A stretch of DNA of 5,204 bases from Lachnospiraceae bacterium (GCA_017960415.1 JAGCZE010000463.1:1-5204), one strand, 5' to 3'. Positions 1 through 5,204 are shown, counted from the first letter of the stretch. The notes: generated by a model not told the origin, from the letters alone. Program-made: numbers and translations.

Positions 1-1
1 G

Positions 2-709
2 GTCACCATCGCATCAATGCTCCCGATAGTCATAATTTCATATCGCCACGGTATCAGATGGGGCCTTTTAACAGGTCTTGTTTTCGGTGTCATCCAGCAG
101 CTTCTGGGAATAAATACGCTCTCATATGCCACAAGCTGGCAGGCGGGAGTCGCAATAATACTGCTCGACTATATCGTAGCATTTATGGTAGCGGGACTCG
201 GCGGTCTTTTCAGAAAATCCATGAAGCAGCCCACCGCCCTTCTTTTCGGCTCGCTGCTCATATGTGTTCTTCGTTTCATATGCCATGTGATCACCGGTGC
301 AACAGTCTGGGCCGGATTATCGATCCCCGACAGTGCCGCACTTGCATATTCACTCAGCTACAATGCCACATATATGATACCCGAGACCATCGTAACGATG
401 CTCGTAGCTTATTATATCGGTTCTGTACTTGATTTCGGAAGTGATTCGTTAAGATACTATTCGGCAAAGAATGAGCAGAAAATGCCCGTAATCAAATGGG
501 TTGCCGGTATCATAATCGCCGGCGCCATAATCTTCGATACAGTCATGGTATTTTCAAGACTTCAGAACGAAGAAAGCGGCAAGTTCGATATTACCGGTCT
601 CTCAAACGTCAACTGGATGCCGGTGATAATCGTAAGTGCATGTGCATTGCTCGTCTCGGCCTTGCTGTTTATTTTAGCCAAAAAAAGCAATAAAGCGGTA
701 ACCGCCTGA
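2..709 (+). CDS. thiT: ThiT-type thiamine ECF transporter S-component (5' end outside window)
   Basis: This is the substrate-binding membrane subunit (S-component) of an energy-coupling factor transporter for thiamine. In group II systems it borrows a shared EcfA-EcfA'-EcfT module, and none is visible here. The frame is open to the left edge: VTIAS precedes the methionine at base 17 and resembles the family's internal segment before MLP, so that ATG is very probably internal. Counting from it, the thiamine-site residues known from the Lactococcus lactis ThiT structure appear with the same spacing: His90 and Trp98 (H125/W133), then Tyr111 and Asn116 (Y146/N151). Asp51-Tyr52 sits where that protein has Glu-Tyr. 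ThiT normally ends about 30 residues after the Asn. This protein continues about 83 residues further, with two more hydrophobic segments (about 158-180 and 200-221). The gene converges on recJ and ends 7 nt before the terminator palindrome. A TPP riboswitch, if present, would lie upstream of the window. Confidence 0.88.
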   Translation, partial: VTIASMLPIVIISYRHGIRWGLLTGLVFGVIQQLLGINTLSYATSWQAGVAIILLDYIVAFMVAGLGGLFRKSMKQPTALLFGSLLICVLRFICHVITGATVWAGLSIPDSAALAYSLSYNATYMIPETIVTMLVAYYIGSVLDFGSDSLRYYSAKNEQKMPVIKWVAGIIIAGAIIFDTVMVFSRLQNEESGKFDITGLSNVNWMPVIIVSACALLVSALLFILAKKSNKAVTA

Positions 710-716
710 AATAATT

Positions 717-744
717 AATGGGGCTGTCTAGACAGCCCCATTTT
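717..744. terminator. Bidirectional intrinsic terminator between convergent thiT and recJ
   Basis: Bases 717-742 form a perfect inverted repeat with arms AATGGGGCTGTCT and AGACAGCCCCATT. It has no separate loop, so the central TCTAGA must open to form one, leaving a GC-rich stem of about ten pairs. Rightward, the stem runs into TTTT (741-744). Leftward, the transcript reads into an AT-rich ATTAATTATTT tail. It begins 7 nt after the thiT stop and abuts the recJ stop at 744-746, so it can end transcription from both sides. The U-tract is short in both directions, so its efficiency is uncertain. Confidence 0.85.
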
Positions 745-2474
745 CATATCCTCAGATATTTGATATTCATCTGTATTTCTTTCATATCGCGGAACGTATT
801 GATCTTCGGAACATACGCGGCAGTGACGGTGATATCATTATCATATCCCTTAAACGCACGCTGAACCTGCTCTTTTCCGTATTTCTCTTCCAACCCGCCG
901 ATAACCGAAGCGGAATTTGAAAACATTGTAGCGGTAATTTCGAGCCCGTAGGAATTAACGAAAACAAATTTCAGGAAGCTGTTGTCTTTCCCGATATACG
1001 ACAAACTCCTGACCTTCAGATTTCTTTCGCCGAACAGCGCGGACGGATTGCCCGGACCGAAGGGTGAAAAAAGAGCCAGTTCATTGAATGTCTTCTCATC
1101 AAATGCATTAAAGTTTACTTCCGCATCGAGAAGCACCTTCTTGCACATATCGCTTTCTTCCAGCAGGCAATTATCATTGAGGCGCTTCGCGAACTCATCA
1201 AAGCAGCCTTCTTTTATGGTAAGGCCCGCAGCCATAGGGTGTCCGCCGAATTTGACCAGAAGATCCGAGCATTTTTTCAGTTCCTCGAAAATATTGTAAT
1301 TCTCGATCGAACGGGCCGAGGCTTTATAGCCCTCGAAATTCGAAGTCGCTACTATAGCCGGTCTCGAATAATACTCTTTCAGCCTTCCGGCGATGATCCC
1401 CAGGATGCTCTCATGACAGTCTTCAAGTTCAATTACGATCACTTTCGGAAGCTCGGGAAGCGAATCTACCTTTTCAATGGCTTTCTTTTCCTGTTGAGCC
1501 GTCATCTCTTTTCTCTCTTCGTTTAGCTCAACGCACTCTCTCGCAAGTTTTGCAGCTTCCTGCTCATCCTTTTCCATGAGCATTTTCAGGGCAACACCGG
1601 CATCATCTATACGTCCGGTGGCATTAAAGCAGGGCCCTAGGACATATCCCACATGATACTCGCCGAGGGAATCGGTATCTATGCCTTTTTCCCTGATCAG
1701 CGCGGACAGTCCGTAGTTTGAAGTGTTGCTCAGCTTTTTTATACCGAGTTTGGCTATGGTCCTGTTCTCGCCTTTTAGGGAAACCACATCGCAGATAGTG
1801 GCCATTCCCATGAATTCCAGATATCTCTCGGGATCATATTCGATCCCGGTAGTTTCAAATAATGCTCTGGCCAGCTTCGCGGCAACCACCGCGCCGCATA
1901 TTTCTTTACACGGATATTCGTCATCCGCGCGTTTCGGGTCAACGATAATATCACAATCGGGCAAAGTATCCTGTAATTCGTGATGATCGGTAACTATCAT
2001 CATGATCTCTTTTTTCCTGGCTTCTGCCGCAGCATCAACCGCTGCGATCCCGTTATCACAGGTAACAATGGTGTCAATACCGTCTTCTGCTGCTGTATCG
2101 ATAATATCCGCATTGATGCCGTAACCGTCCCTGATCCGGTGGGGAATGTACCAGTCAACATTGCCGCCGCAGGTATATATCGCATCAGTCAGGATGTATG
2201 TAGCCATAATACCGTCCACATCATAATCTCCGACTATCCTGATCGCAGCCTTCGATTCAATCTTCTCCTTGAGTACAGCAGCAGCCCTGTCAATATCCTT
2301 AAGAAAATAGGGCGAATGCAGCATGGAGATATCAGGCTTGAAGAATTCCCGTATCTGCTCATCGGAACACAGATCACGATTGACCAGAAGTCTGGCACTG
2401 ACCTGTGAAATACCGAATCGTGCGGAAATGCCCTCAAAATCTCCTTTTTTGTTGCATATCGCCCATCTTTCCAT
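744..2474 (-). CDS. recJ: Single-stranded-DNA-specific 5'-3' exonuclease RecJ
   Basis: RecJ is a cytoplasmic, metal-dependent 5'-3' single-strand DNA exonuclease used in recombinational repair, mismatch repair and base-excision repair. The 576-residue protein is complete. The DHH domain shows GDYDVDG (82-88, metal-binding aspartates), TCDNG (138-142), the signature TDHHE (162-166), VDP (178-180) and CDVVSL (228-233). The DHHA1 region shows GPCFNATGRID (280-290), GIIAGRL (359-365), SARS (386-389) and FGGHPMAAG (409-417). The OB-fold region carries PFGPGNP (471-477). The length matches E. coli RecJ (577 aa) and is much shorter than Bacillus RecJ, which has an extra C-terminal domain. Many RecJ proteins have GPR where this one has GPC. 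The start ATG is 17 nt after the secDF stop, with a modest AAGG about 12 nt before it and no promoter in the gap. Translation therefore most likely depends on the secDF transcript. The secDF-recJ neighbourhood is known in other Firmicutes; no apt or relA follows here. Confidence 0.96.
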   Translation of the reverse strand: MERWAICNKKGDFEGISARFGISQVSARLLVNRDLCSDEQIREFFKPDISMLHSPYFLKDIDRAAAVLKEKIESKAAIRIVGDYDVDGIMATYILTDAIYTCGGNVDWYIPHRIRDGYGINADIIDTAAEDGIDTIVTCDNGIAAVDAAAEARKKEIMMIVTDHHELQDTLPDCDIIVDPKRADDEYPCKEICGAVVAAKLARALFETTGIEYDPERYLEFMGMATICDVVSLKGENRTIAKLGIKKLSNTSNYGLSALIREKGIDTDSLGEYHVGYVLGPCFNATGRIDDAGVALKMLMEKDEQEAAKLARECVELNEERKEMTAQQEKKAIEKVDSLPELPKVIVIELEDCHESILGIIAGRLKEYYSRPAIVATSNFEGYKASARSIENYNIFEELKKCSDLLVKFGGHPMAAGLTIKEGCFDEFAKRLNDNCLLEESDMCKKVLLDAEVNFNAFDEKTFNELALFSPFGPGNPSALFGERNLKVRSLSYIGKDNSFLKFVFVNSYGLEITATMFSNSASVIGGLEEKYGKEQVQRAFKGYDNDITVTAAYVPKINTFRDMKEIQMNIKYLRI

Positions 2475-2485
2475 TTTATTTATTT

Positions 2486-2490
2486 ACCTT
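2486..2490 (-). promoter_or_regulatory. Weak ribosome binding site of recJ
   Basis: On the minus strand AAGGT lies immediately after the secDF TGA (2494-2492), with 12 nt between AAGG and the recJ ATG. The match is partial and the spacing long. This suggests modest initiation, possibly helped by ribosomes terminating on secDF. No alternative in-frame start with a better site was seen. Confidence 0.5.
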
Positions 2491-2491
2491 A

Positions 2492-4771
2492 TCATTCCTT
2501 AACTTTAAATTTGTCCTGGAGGAAATACCACATACCGCCTGCGAGGCAGACAGATGAGAATGTTCCGCATACGATACCTGCAATAAGCGGGATCGCAAAT
2601 TCGCGAACCGAACGAACGCCGAGTATCGCCAAAAGGACTACCATGATCAAAGTGGTGAGTGATGTATTGATACTTCTCGTAAATGTCTGGGTAATACTCA
2701 TATTTACGATCTCAAGTGTTGAATTCTGACTTCTGCGAAGCTCAAGGTTCTCCCTGATCCTGTCGAAGATGATGATCGTAGCGTTGATCGAATAACCTAC
2801 GATCGTCAGCATACATGCGATAAATGTATTACCTACGCTGATGAATACTCTCGCCACAGCATATACCGAAAGAACAACCAGTACATCATGGATAAGTGCG
2901 GAAACAGCACTTGTGGCAAAGTGGATGTTCTTAAAGCGGATCCAGATGTAGAGCAGCATGCCGAGTGTAGCTACGATAACCGCAACAAGGGCATCTCTCT
3001 TCATTTCGGAACTTACAGTTGAACCTACAGACTCGGTGGTGATCCTGTCGTTGCCTACGTTATACTTCTCTGTGATAGCATCGATCAGCTGTGCACGTGT
3101 ATCTGTCGAAAGCTCTTTTGTTCTGATCCTTACGGAGTTCTCAGCCGAAACGATCGAAACCTCAGCATTGGCTCCTGTGCTCTGAAGCGCAAGAGCTTCA
3201 ACCTCACTCTGGATTCCCGAAGGGATCTCGCCGTCAAGTGTAAATGCCGTAACTGTTCCTCCCGAGAAATCAAGACCGTAGCTGAAAGGTGTTCCGATAG
3301 TAGCAAAGTTGATGATGATAGCAACGATGCCGACTGCAATGACACCGCCCGAGATCATCAGGAATCTCTTGAAATTATCGGCAATGTGAAGTGTCTTAAC
3401 TTCTCTCTTCTTGCCGTACAGTACAGGCTTATCAGCTCCGAGATCAAAGAAAGCGCCGAGAAGATACTTGGTTACGAACAATGCGGTGATCATTGAAAGA
3501 ATGATACCGATGGCAAGTGTCTGAGCGAAGCCCTTTACTGTACCCGAGCCAAGGAAATAAAGCACGATTGCTGCAATGATAGTTGTAACATTACCATCGA
3601 TGATCGCAGACAATGCCTTGGAGAAACCAAGCTTGATCGAAGATCTTACGGTCTTTCCGGTGGAAAGTTCTTCCTGAATACGTGTGAATATGATGACATT
3701 TGCGTCAACTGCCATACCTATCGAAAGGATAATACCGGCAATACCCGGAAGGGTAAGGGTAACCGAGAAAAGGTTCAGACAGATGACCATCAGTCCTACA
3801 TAAAATGCAAGTGCCAGAGAAGCAGCGGTTCCCGCGATCCTGTATAAGAAGATCATAAATACAATGATCAGGGCAAAACCGATGATACCGGCGATAACGC
3901 TCTTGTTCAGTGCATCAGCCCCAAGCTGTGCTCCCTCAACATAATATCTTAATACCGACAGTTCAAGAGGAAGAGCACCGATCCTGATGGTAGAAGCAAG
4001 GATCTTAGCCTCGTCGAAAGTATGCTGTCCCGAGATTGTTGCGGTACCTTCGCTGATAACGCTGGCAACATGAGGAGCACTTACGACTTCATTGTCATAG
4101 ACAATAGCAATAATATTCTTGTACTGGTCTTCAGTACTTGTCGAGTTGTAATAACCGTAGCTGTAAGAAGTAGCATTGGCGAATTTCTGACGTCCGTTCT
4201 CATTGAGATTCAGGACTACGATGTACTCTGTTCCTTTGAGATTGTCCTGATAAACATTCGCCTGGGCATCCGTAATATCCGATCCGTCAAGAACAACATC
4301 ACCGTCAGCGATTATTTCTTCCATCGAACGCAGCAGCGTTGATTCATAATCGCCTGTTTCGGTATTGTAAGAAGTCTCGATATTCTGGATACCGTTACTG
4401 CTCATACCATAAATAAAGTAGATATTTCCGGCGCTGCCGAGACTTGCAAGAACCTCGTCGGCATCGGTAACATCGGGAATGGAAACTGTGATCCTGTTGG
4501 ATCCCTCAGGATAAACCTGAGCTTCGGTACTGAAACTCTCAGCACGCTTCTGCATCTTGTAAACGGTATCATCAAGTGCCGATGATGAAGGATCCTCATC
4601 CACCGTTTCATAAGTAATGCTGACACCTCCGGCAAGGTCCAGACCAAGTCTGATGTTGGAAGCGCTCAATTTTTTATCGGAACCTATTCCGACGATCGCA
4701 ACAAACAGAACCAGACCGATCACGACAACTGCTGCCAAAAGTTTCAATAGCCCTTTTGTCTTAGCATTCAT
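2492..4771 (-). CDS. secDF: Fused protein translocase subunit SecDF
   Basis: This is a membrane protein that pairs with SecYEG and uses the proton motive force to help pull exported proteins across the membrane. SecD and SecF are fused in one 759-residue chain with about 12 membrane segments. In the SecD half, TM1 lies at about 9-29, followed by LGLDLAGG (42-49), a large extracytoplasmic domain to about 285 with GALPLEL near its end, then GMAVDANV (352-359). Asp356 is the expected proton-pathway Asp (D340 in Thermus SecDF). The SecF half has a TM near 470-490, GLDFSGG (499-505), IHDV, GYSINATIIIFDRIREN (659-675) and Arg699, matching Thermus R671. The usual Asp of SINDT is Ala664 here. An in-frame ATG lies 30 nt upstream at 4801 but has no Shine-Dalgarno sequence, whereas ATG 4771 follows AGGGGGT, so 4771 is preferred. 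The gene is first in an operon with recJ. Confidence 0.96.
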   Translation of the reverse strand: MNAKTKGLLKLLAAVVVIGLVLFVAIVGIGSDKKLSASNIRLGLDLAGGVSITYETVDEDPSSSALDDTVYKMQKRAESFSTEAQVYPEGSNRITVSIPDVTDADEVLASLGSAGNIYFIYGMSSNGIQNIETSYNTETGDYESTLLRSMEEIIADGDVVLDGSDITDAQANVYQDNLKGTEYIVVLNLNENGRQKFANATSYSYGYYNSTSTEDQYKNIIAIVYDNEVVSAPHVASVISEGTATISGQHTFDEAKILASTIRIGALPLELSVLRYYVEGAQLGADALNKSVIAGIIGFALIIVFMIFLYRIAGTAASLALAFYVGLMVICLNLFSVTLTLPGIAGIILSIGMAVDANVIIFTRIQEELSTGKTVRSSIKLGFSKALSAIIDGNVTTIIAAIVLYFLGSGTVKGFAQTLAIGIILSMITALFVTKYLLGAFFDLGADKPVLYGKKREVKTLHIADNFKRFLMISGGVIAVGIVAIIINFATIGTPFSYGLDFSGGTVTAFTLDGEIPSGIQSEVEALALQSTGANAEVSIVSAENSVRIRTKELSTDTRAQLIDAITEKYNVGNDRITTESVGSTVSSEMKRDALVAVIVATLGMLLYIWIRFKNIHFATSAVSALIHDVLVVLSVYAVARVFISVGNTFIACMLTIVGYSINATIIIFDRIRENLELRRSQNSTLEIVNMSITQTFTRSINTSLTTLIMVVLLAILGVRSVREFAIPLIAGIVCGTFSSVCLAGGMWYFLQDKFKVKE

Positions 4772-4781
4772 AGGTAATCTG

Positions 4782-4788
4782 ACCCCCT
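4782..4788 (-). promoter_or_regulatory. Ribosome binding site deciding the secDF start
   Basis: The minus strand reads AGGGGGT, one base from the AGGAGGT consensus with that base still able to wobble-pair, 10 nt before ATG 4771. The upstream in-frame ATG at 4801 has no purine-rich element before it. This supports a 759-residue SecDF that begins MNAKTKG directly before the first membrane helix. Confidence 0.7.
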
Positions 4789-4804
4789 GTAAATAAATCA
4801 TAAC

Positions 4805-4817
4805 GCATTATCAATGC
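4805..4817. repeat. Small inverted repeat in the secDF leader
   Basis: The minus strand reads GCATT-GAT-AATGC, a 5-bp stem with a 3-nt loop, just after the predicted start site and upstream of the ribosome binding site. It covers the approach to the unused ATG at 4801. It is short and could be chance. Confidence 0.3.
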
Positions 4818-4828
4818 ACTGAAAATCT

Positions 4829-4857
4829 ATATTAGCATATTGTTTCGTTTGTGTCAA
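4829..4857 (-). promoter_or_regulatory. Sigma-A type promoter of the secDF-recJ operon
   Basis: On the minus strand there is a perfect -35 TTGACA (4857-4852), a 17-nt spacer (4851-4835) and a -10 TAATAT (4834-4829). A TG one base before the -10 makes it an extended -10. Transcription should start near base 4822, giving a leader of about 50 nt before ATG 4771. This is close to a consensus promoter, as expected for a constitutively needed export gene. No start site was measured. Confidence 0.85.
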
Positions 4858-4864
4858 AACACAA
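4849..4864. repeat. Inverted repeat overlapping the secDF -35 box
   Basis: TTGTGT-CAAA-ACACAA is a perfect 6-bp inverted repeat with a 4-nt centre. It encloses the secDF -35 hexamer (4852-4857), so a protein bound here would compete with RNA polymerase. The TTGTG half-site recurs at 4906-4910. Operator function is inference only. Confidence 0.4.
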
Positions 4865-4867
4865 TAT

Positions 4868-4887
4868 ACTTTTTTTGACTTTTTTTG
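4868..4887. repeat. Tandem 10-bp A-tract repeat, possible UP element
   Basis: ACTTTTTTTG occurs twice in perfect tandem (4868-4877 and 4878-4887). On the minus strand this gives two A7 tracts exactly 10 bp apart, at roughly -46 to -65 of the predicted secDF start. A-tracts phased at about one helical turn bend DNA, and A-rich sequence just upstream of a -35 box is typical of UP elements bound by the RNA polymerase alpha subunit. Confidence 0.55.
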
Positions 4888-4894
4888 CATCACA

Positions 4895-4913
4895 CTTCGC
4901 AATTATTGTGAAG
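4895..4913. promoter_or_regulatory. Operator-like palindrome 1 upstream of the GH8 gene
   Basis: CTTCGCAAT-T-ATTGTGAAG has 9-bp arms around one central base, with 8 of 9 positions symmetric. It lies 22-40 bp upstream of the GH8 -10 box and about 38 bp beyond the secDF -35 box. The size and symmetry suit a dimeric transcription factor. The regulator cannot be named from sequence. Confidence 0.5.
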
Positions 4914-4921
4914 ATTTCACA
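4907..4921. promoter_or_regulatory. Operator-like palindrome 2 upstream of the GH8 gene
   Basis: TGTGAA-GAT-TTCACA is a perfect 6-bp inverted repeat. It shares TGTGAAG with palindrome 1, so the two could not be filled at once without clash. It occupies the -35 region of the GH8 promoter. It resembles a redox-Rex operator half-site pair (TTGTGAA-N4-TTCACAA) but its spacer is one base short, and it resembles a CRP site with a 5-bp rather than 6-bp spacer. Confidence 0.5.
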
Positions 4922-4934
4922 CGTTTCGATAAAA

Positions 4935-4940
4935 TATAAT
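4935..4940 (+). promoter_or_regulatory. Predicted -10 box of the GH8 gene
   Basis: TATAAT is a perfect -10 hexamer, 73 nt before the start codon. No good -35 lies at the right distance: at 17 bp there is AGATTT, and the near-match TTCACA (4916-4921) is only 13 bp away. Transcription would start near 4947. A perfect -10 with a poor -35 and palindromes in that position suggests an activator-dependent or repressed promoter. Confidence 0.6.
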
Positions 4941-5002
4941 CAGATGGCGTTACTTTTTATTATTCAGCTGATAAACAGTGTTATGTATAAATATTAATTT
5001 AT

Positions 5003-5008
5003 AGGAGG
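5003..5008 (+). promoter_or_regulatory. Ribosome binding site of the GH8 gene
   Basis: A consensus AGGAGG lies five bases before ATG 5014 in an AT-rich leader. It fixes the start codon and suggests strong translation once the gene is transcribed. Confidence 0.9.
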
Positions 5009-5013
5009 TTCCC

Positions 5014-5204
5014 ATGTCTGCCGATACCATCAACTACAGAAACTACTTTGAACTGATCGGAAAGAGTCAGGATGAAGTCAATGAAAGGATAAACAGTATT
5101 TTTAACACTTTCTTTTACGGAAGCGAGGAGGAAAGGATCTACCACCCCGCTCCCGACGATACCGGATATCTTGAGGATACCGGCAACCACGATGCCCGTA
5201 CCGA
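5014..5204 (+). CDS. GH8 reducing-end xylose-releasing exo-oligoxylanase-like enzyme (3' end outside window)
   Basis: The N-terminal 63 codons resemble glycoside hydrolase family 8 enzymes of the Rex type (EC 3.2.1.156), such as the Bacillus halodurans enzyme. These release xylose from the reducing end of xylo-oligosaccharides with inversion. Visible similarity: YRNYFELIG (8-16) with the following helix, FFYG (33-36), ERIYHP (40-45) and the segment DDTGYLEDTGNHDART (48-63), matching the family's DD-GY--DTGN-D-RTEGMSYG stretch. The next codon, cut after GA, should be the general-acid Glu. There is no signal peptide: the protein starts with polar residues, so it should act in the cytoplasm on imported oligomers. 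The gene diverges from secDF and has its own -10 box and RBS. The family call rests on a short segment; other GH8 activities such as endoglucanase or chitosanase are less likely because those are usually secreted. Confidence 0.85.
   Translation, partial: MSADTINYRNYFELIGKSQDEVNERINSIFNTFFYGSEEERIYHPAPDDTGYLEDTGNHDART

Noticed and set aside
58..693. Second-frame open stretches inside thiT (58-432 and 496-693)
   Set aside because: The overlapping frame encodes ThiT with its thiamine-site residues in correct spacing. The alternatives are Cys/His/Arg-rich shadow translations.
982..2408. Open frames on the + strand opposite recJ (for example 982-1299, 1723-1983 and 1980-2408)
   Set aside because: They lie wholly antisense to a complete RecJ with all its motifs and have no convincing RBS or recognisable protein features. 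They are shadows of its codon pattern.
2511..4342. Open frames on the + strand opposite secDF (for example 2511-2729, 2958-3185 and 4022-4342)
   Set aside because: They are antisense to a well-supported SecDF and their products show no family motif.
4875..4880. TTGACT as a -35 box for the GH8 gene
   Set aside because: No -10-like hexamer lies 16-18 bp downstream (CGCAAT is there). It is 54 bp from the real TATAAT and is a by-product of the tandem A-tract repeat.
4907..4930. A catabolite response element (cre) or classical CRP site near the GH8 promoter
   Set aside because: The cre consensus around the CG at 4922-4923 fails at several fixed positions. The CRP-like TGTGA/TCACA pair has a 5-bp rather than 6-bp spacer.
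4986..4991. TATAAA as an alternative -10 box for the GH8 gene
   Set aside because: Its -35 position (TTCAGC) is weak, and the start site would fall within a few bases of the ribosome binding site. The TATAAT at 4935 is better placed.
4999..5190. A 63-codon minus-strand open frame across the GH8 start
   Set aside because: It is antisense to the RBS and conserved N-terminus of the GH8 gene, and no RBS or family signature was recognised for it.
1..5204. CRISPR arrays, insertion sequences, tRNA or rRNA genes, riboswitches, phage genes
   Set aside because: No spaced direct repeats, transposase motifs, cloverleaf sequence or long structured leader were seen. The window is accounted for by four genes and their control regions.

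Overview
The window (about 45% G+C by eye) looks like chromosome of a Gram-positive, low-to-mid-GC Clostridia. Lachnospiraceae is my best guess, and a fibre-degrading Butyrivibrio/Roseburia-like gut or rumen bacterium would fit. The reasons are a fused SecDF followed by recJ (a Firmicutes arrangement), a stand-alone ThiT thiamine S-component, strong AGGAGG-type ribosome binding sites, and a cytoplasmic GH8 xylo-oligosaccharide hydrolase. The taxonomic assignment is inference from gene content, not a database result.

Layout. (1) Bases 2-709, + strand: the 3' part of a ThiT-type thiamine ECF transporter S-component, cut by the window's left edge, with an unusual C-terminal extension. (2) Bases 717-744: a perfect palindrome that serves as a shared terminator for two convergent transcription units. 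(3) Bases 744-2474, - strand: recJ, a complete short-form RecJ exonuclease. (4) Bases 2492-4771, - strand: secDF, a complete fused SecD-SecF translocase subunit, 17 nt upstream of recJ and probably co-transcribed with it. (5) Bases 4772-5013: a divergent intergenic region. It holds a near-consensus extended -10 promoter for secDF-recJ, two phased A7 tracts, several inverted repeats with TTGTG/TGTGAA half-sites, and a consensus -10 box and strong RBS for the rightward gene. (6) Bases 5014-5204, + strand: the first 63 codons of a GH8 reducing-end xylose-releasing exo-oligoxylanase-like enzyme, cut by the right edge just at its predicted catalytic glutamate codon.

How the genes relate. secDF-recJ is a housekeeping operon (protein export and DNA repair). 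The thiT and GH8 genes are separate nutrient-acquisition functions (vitamin uptake and intracellular xylan oligomer breakdown) that only border it. I found no CRISPR array, transposon, tRNA, rRNA or riboswitch in the window, and no wholly new system. The points most worth a second look are the loss of a conserved membrane aspartate in the SecF half of SecDF, the overlapping operator-like palindromes upstream of the GH8 gene, and the two extra membrane segments on ThiT.
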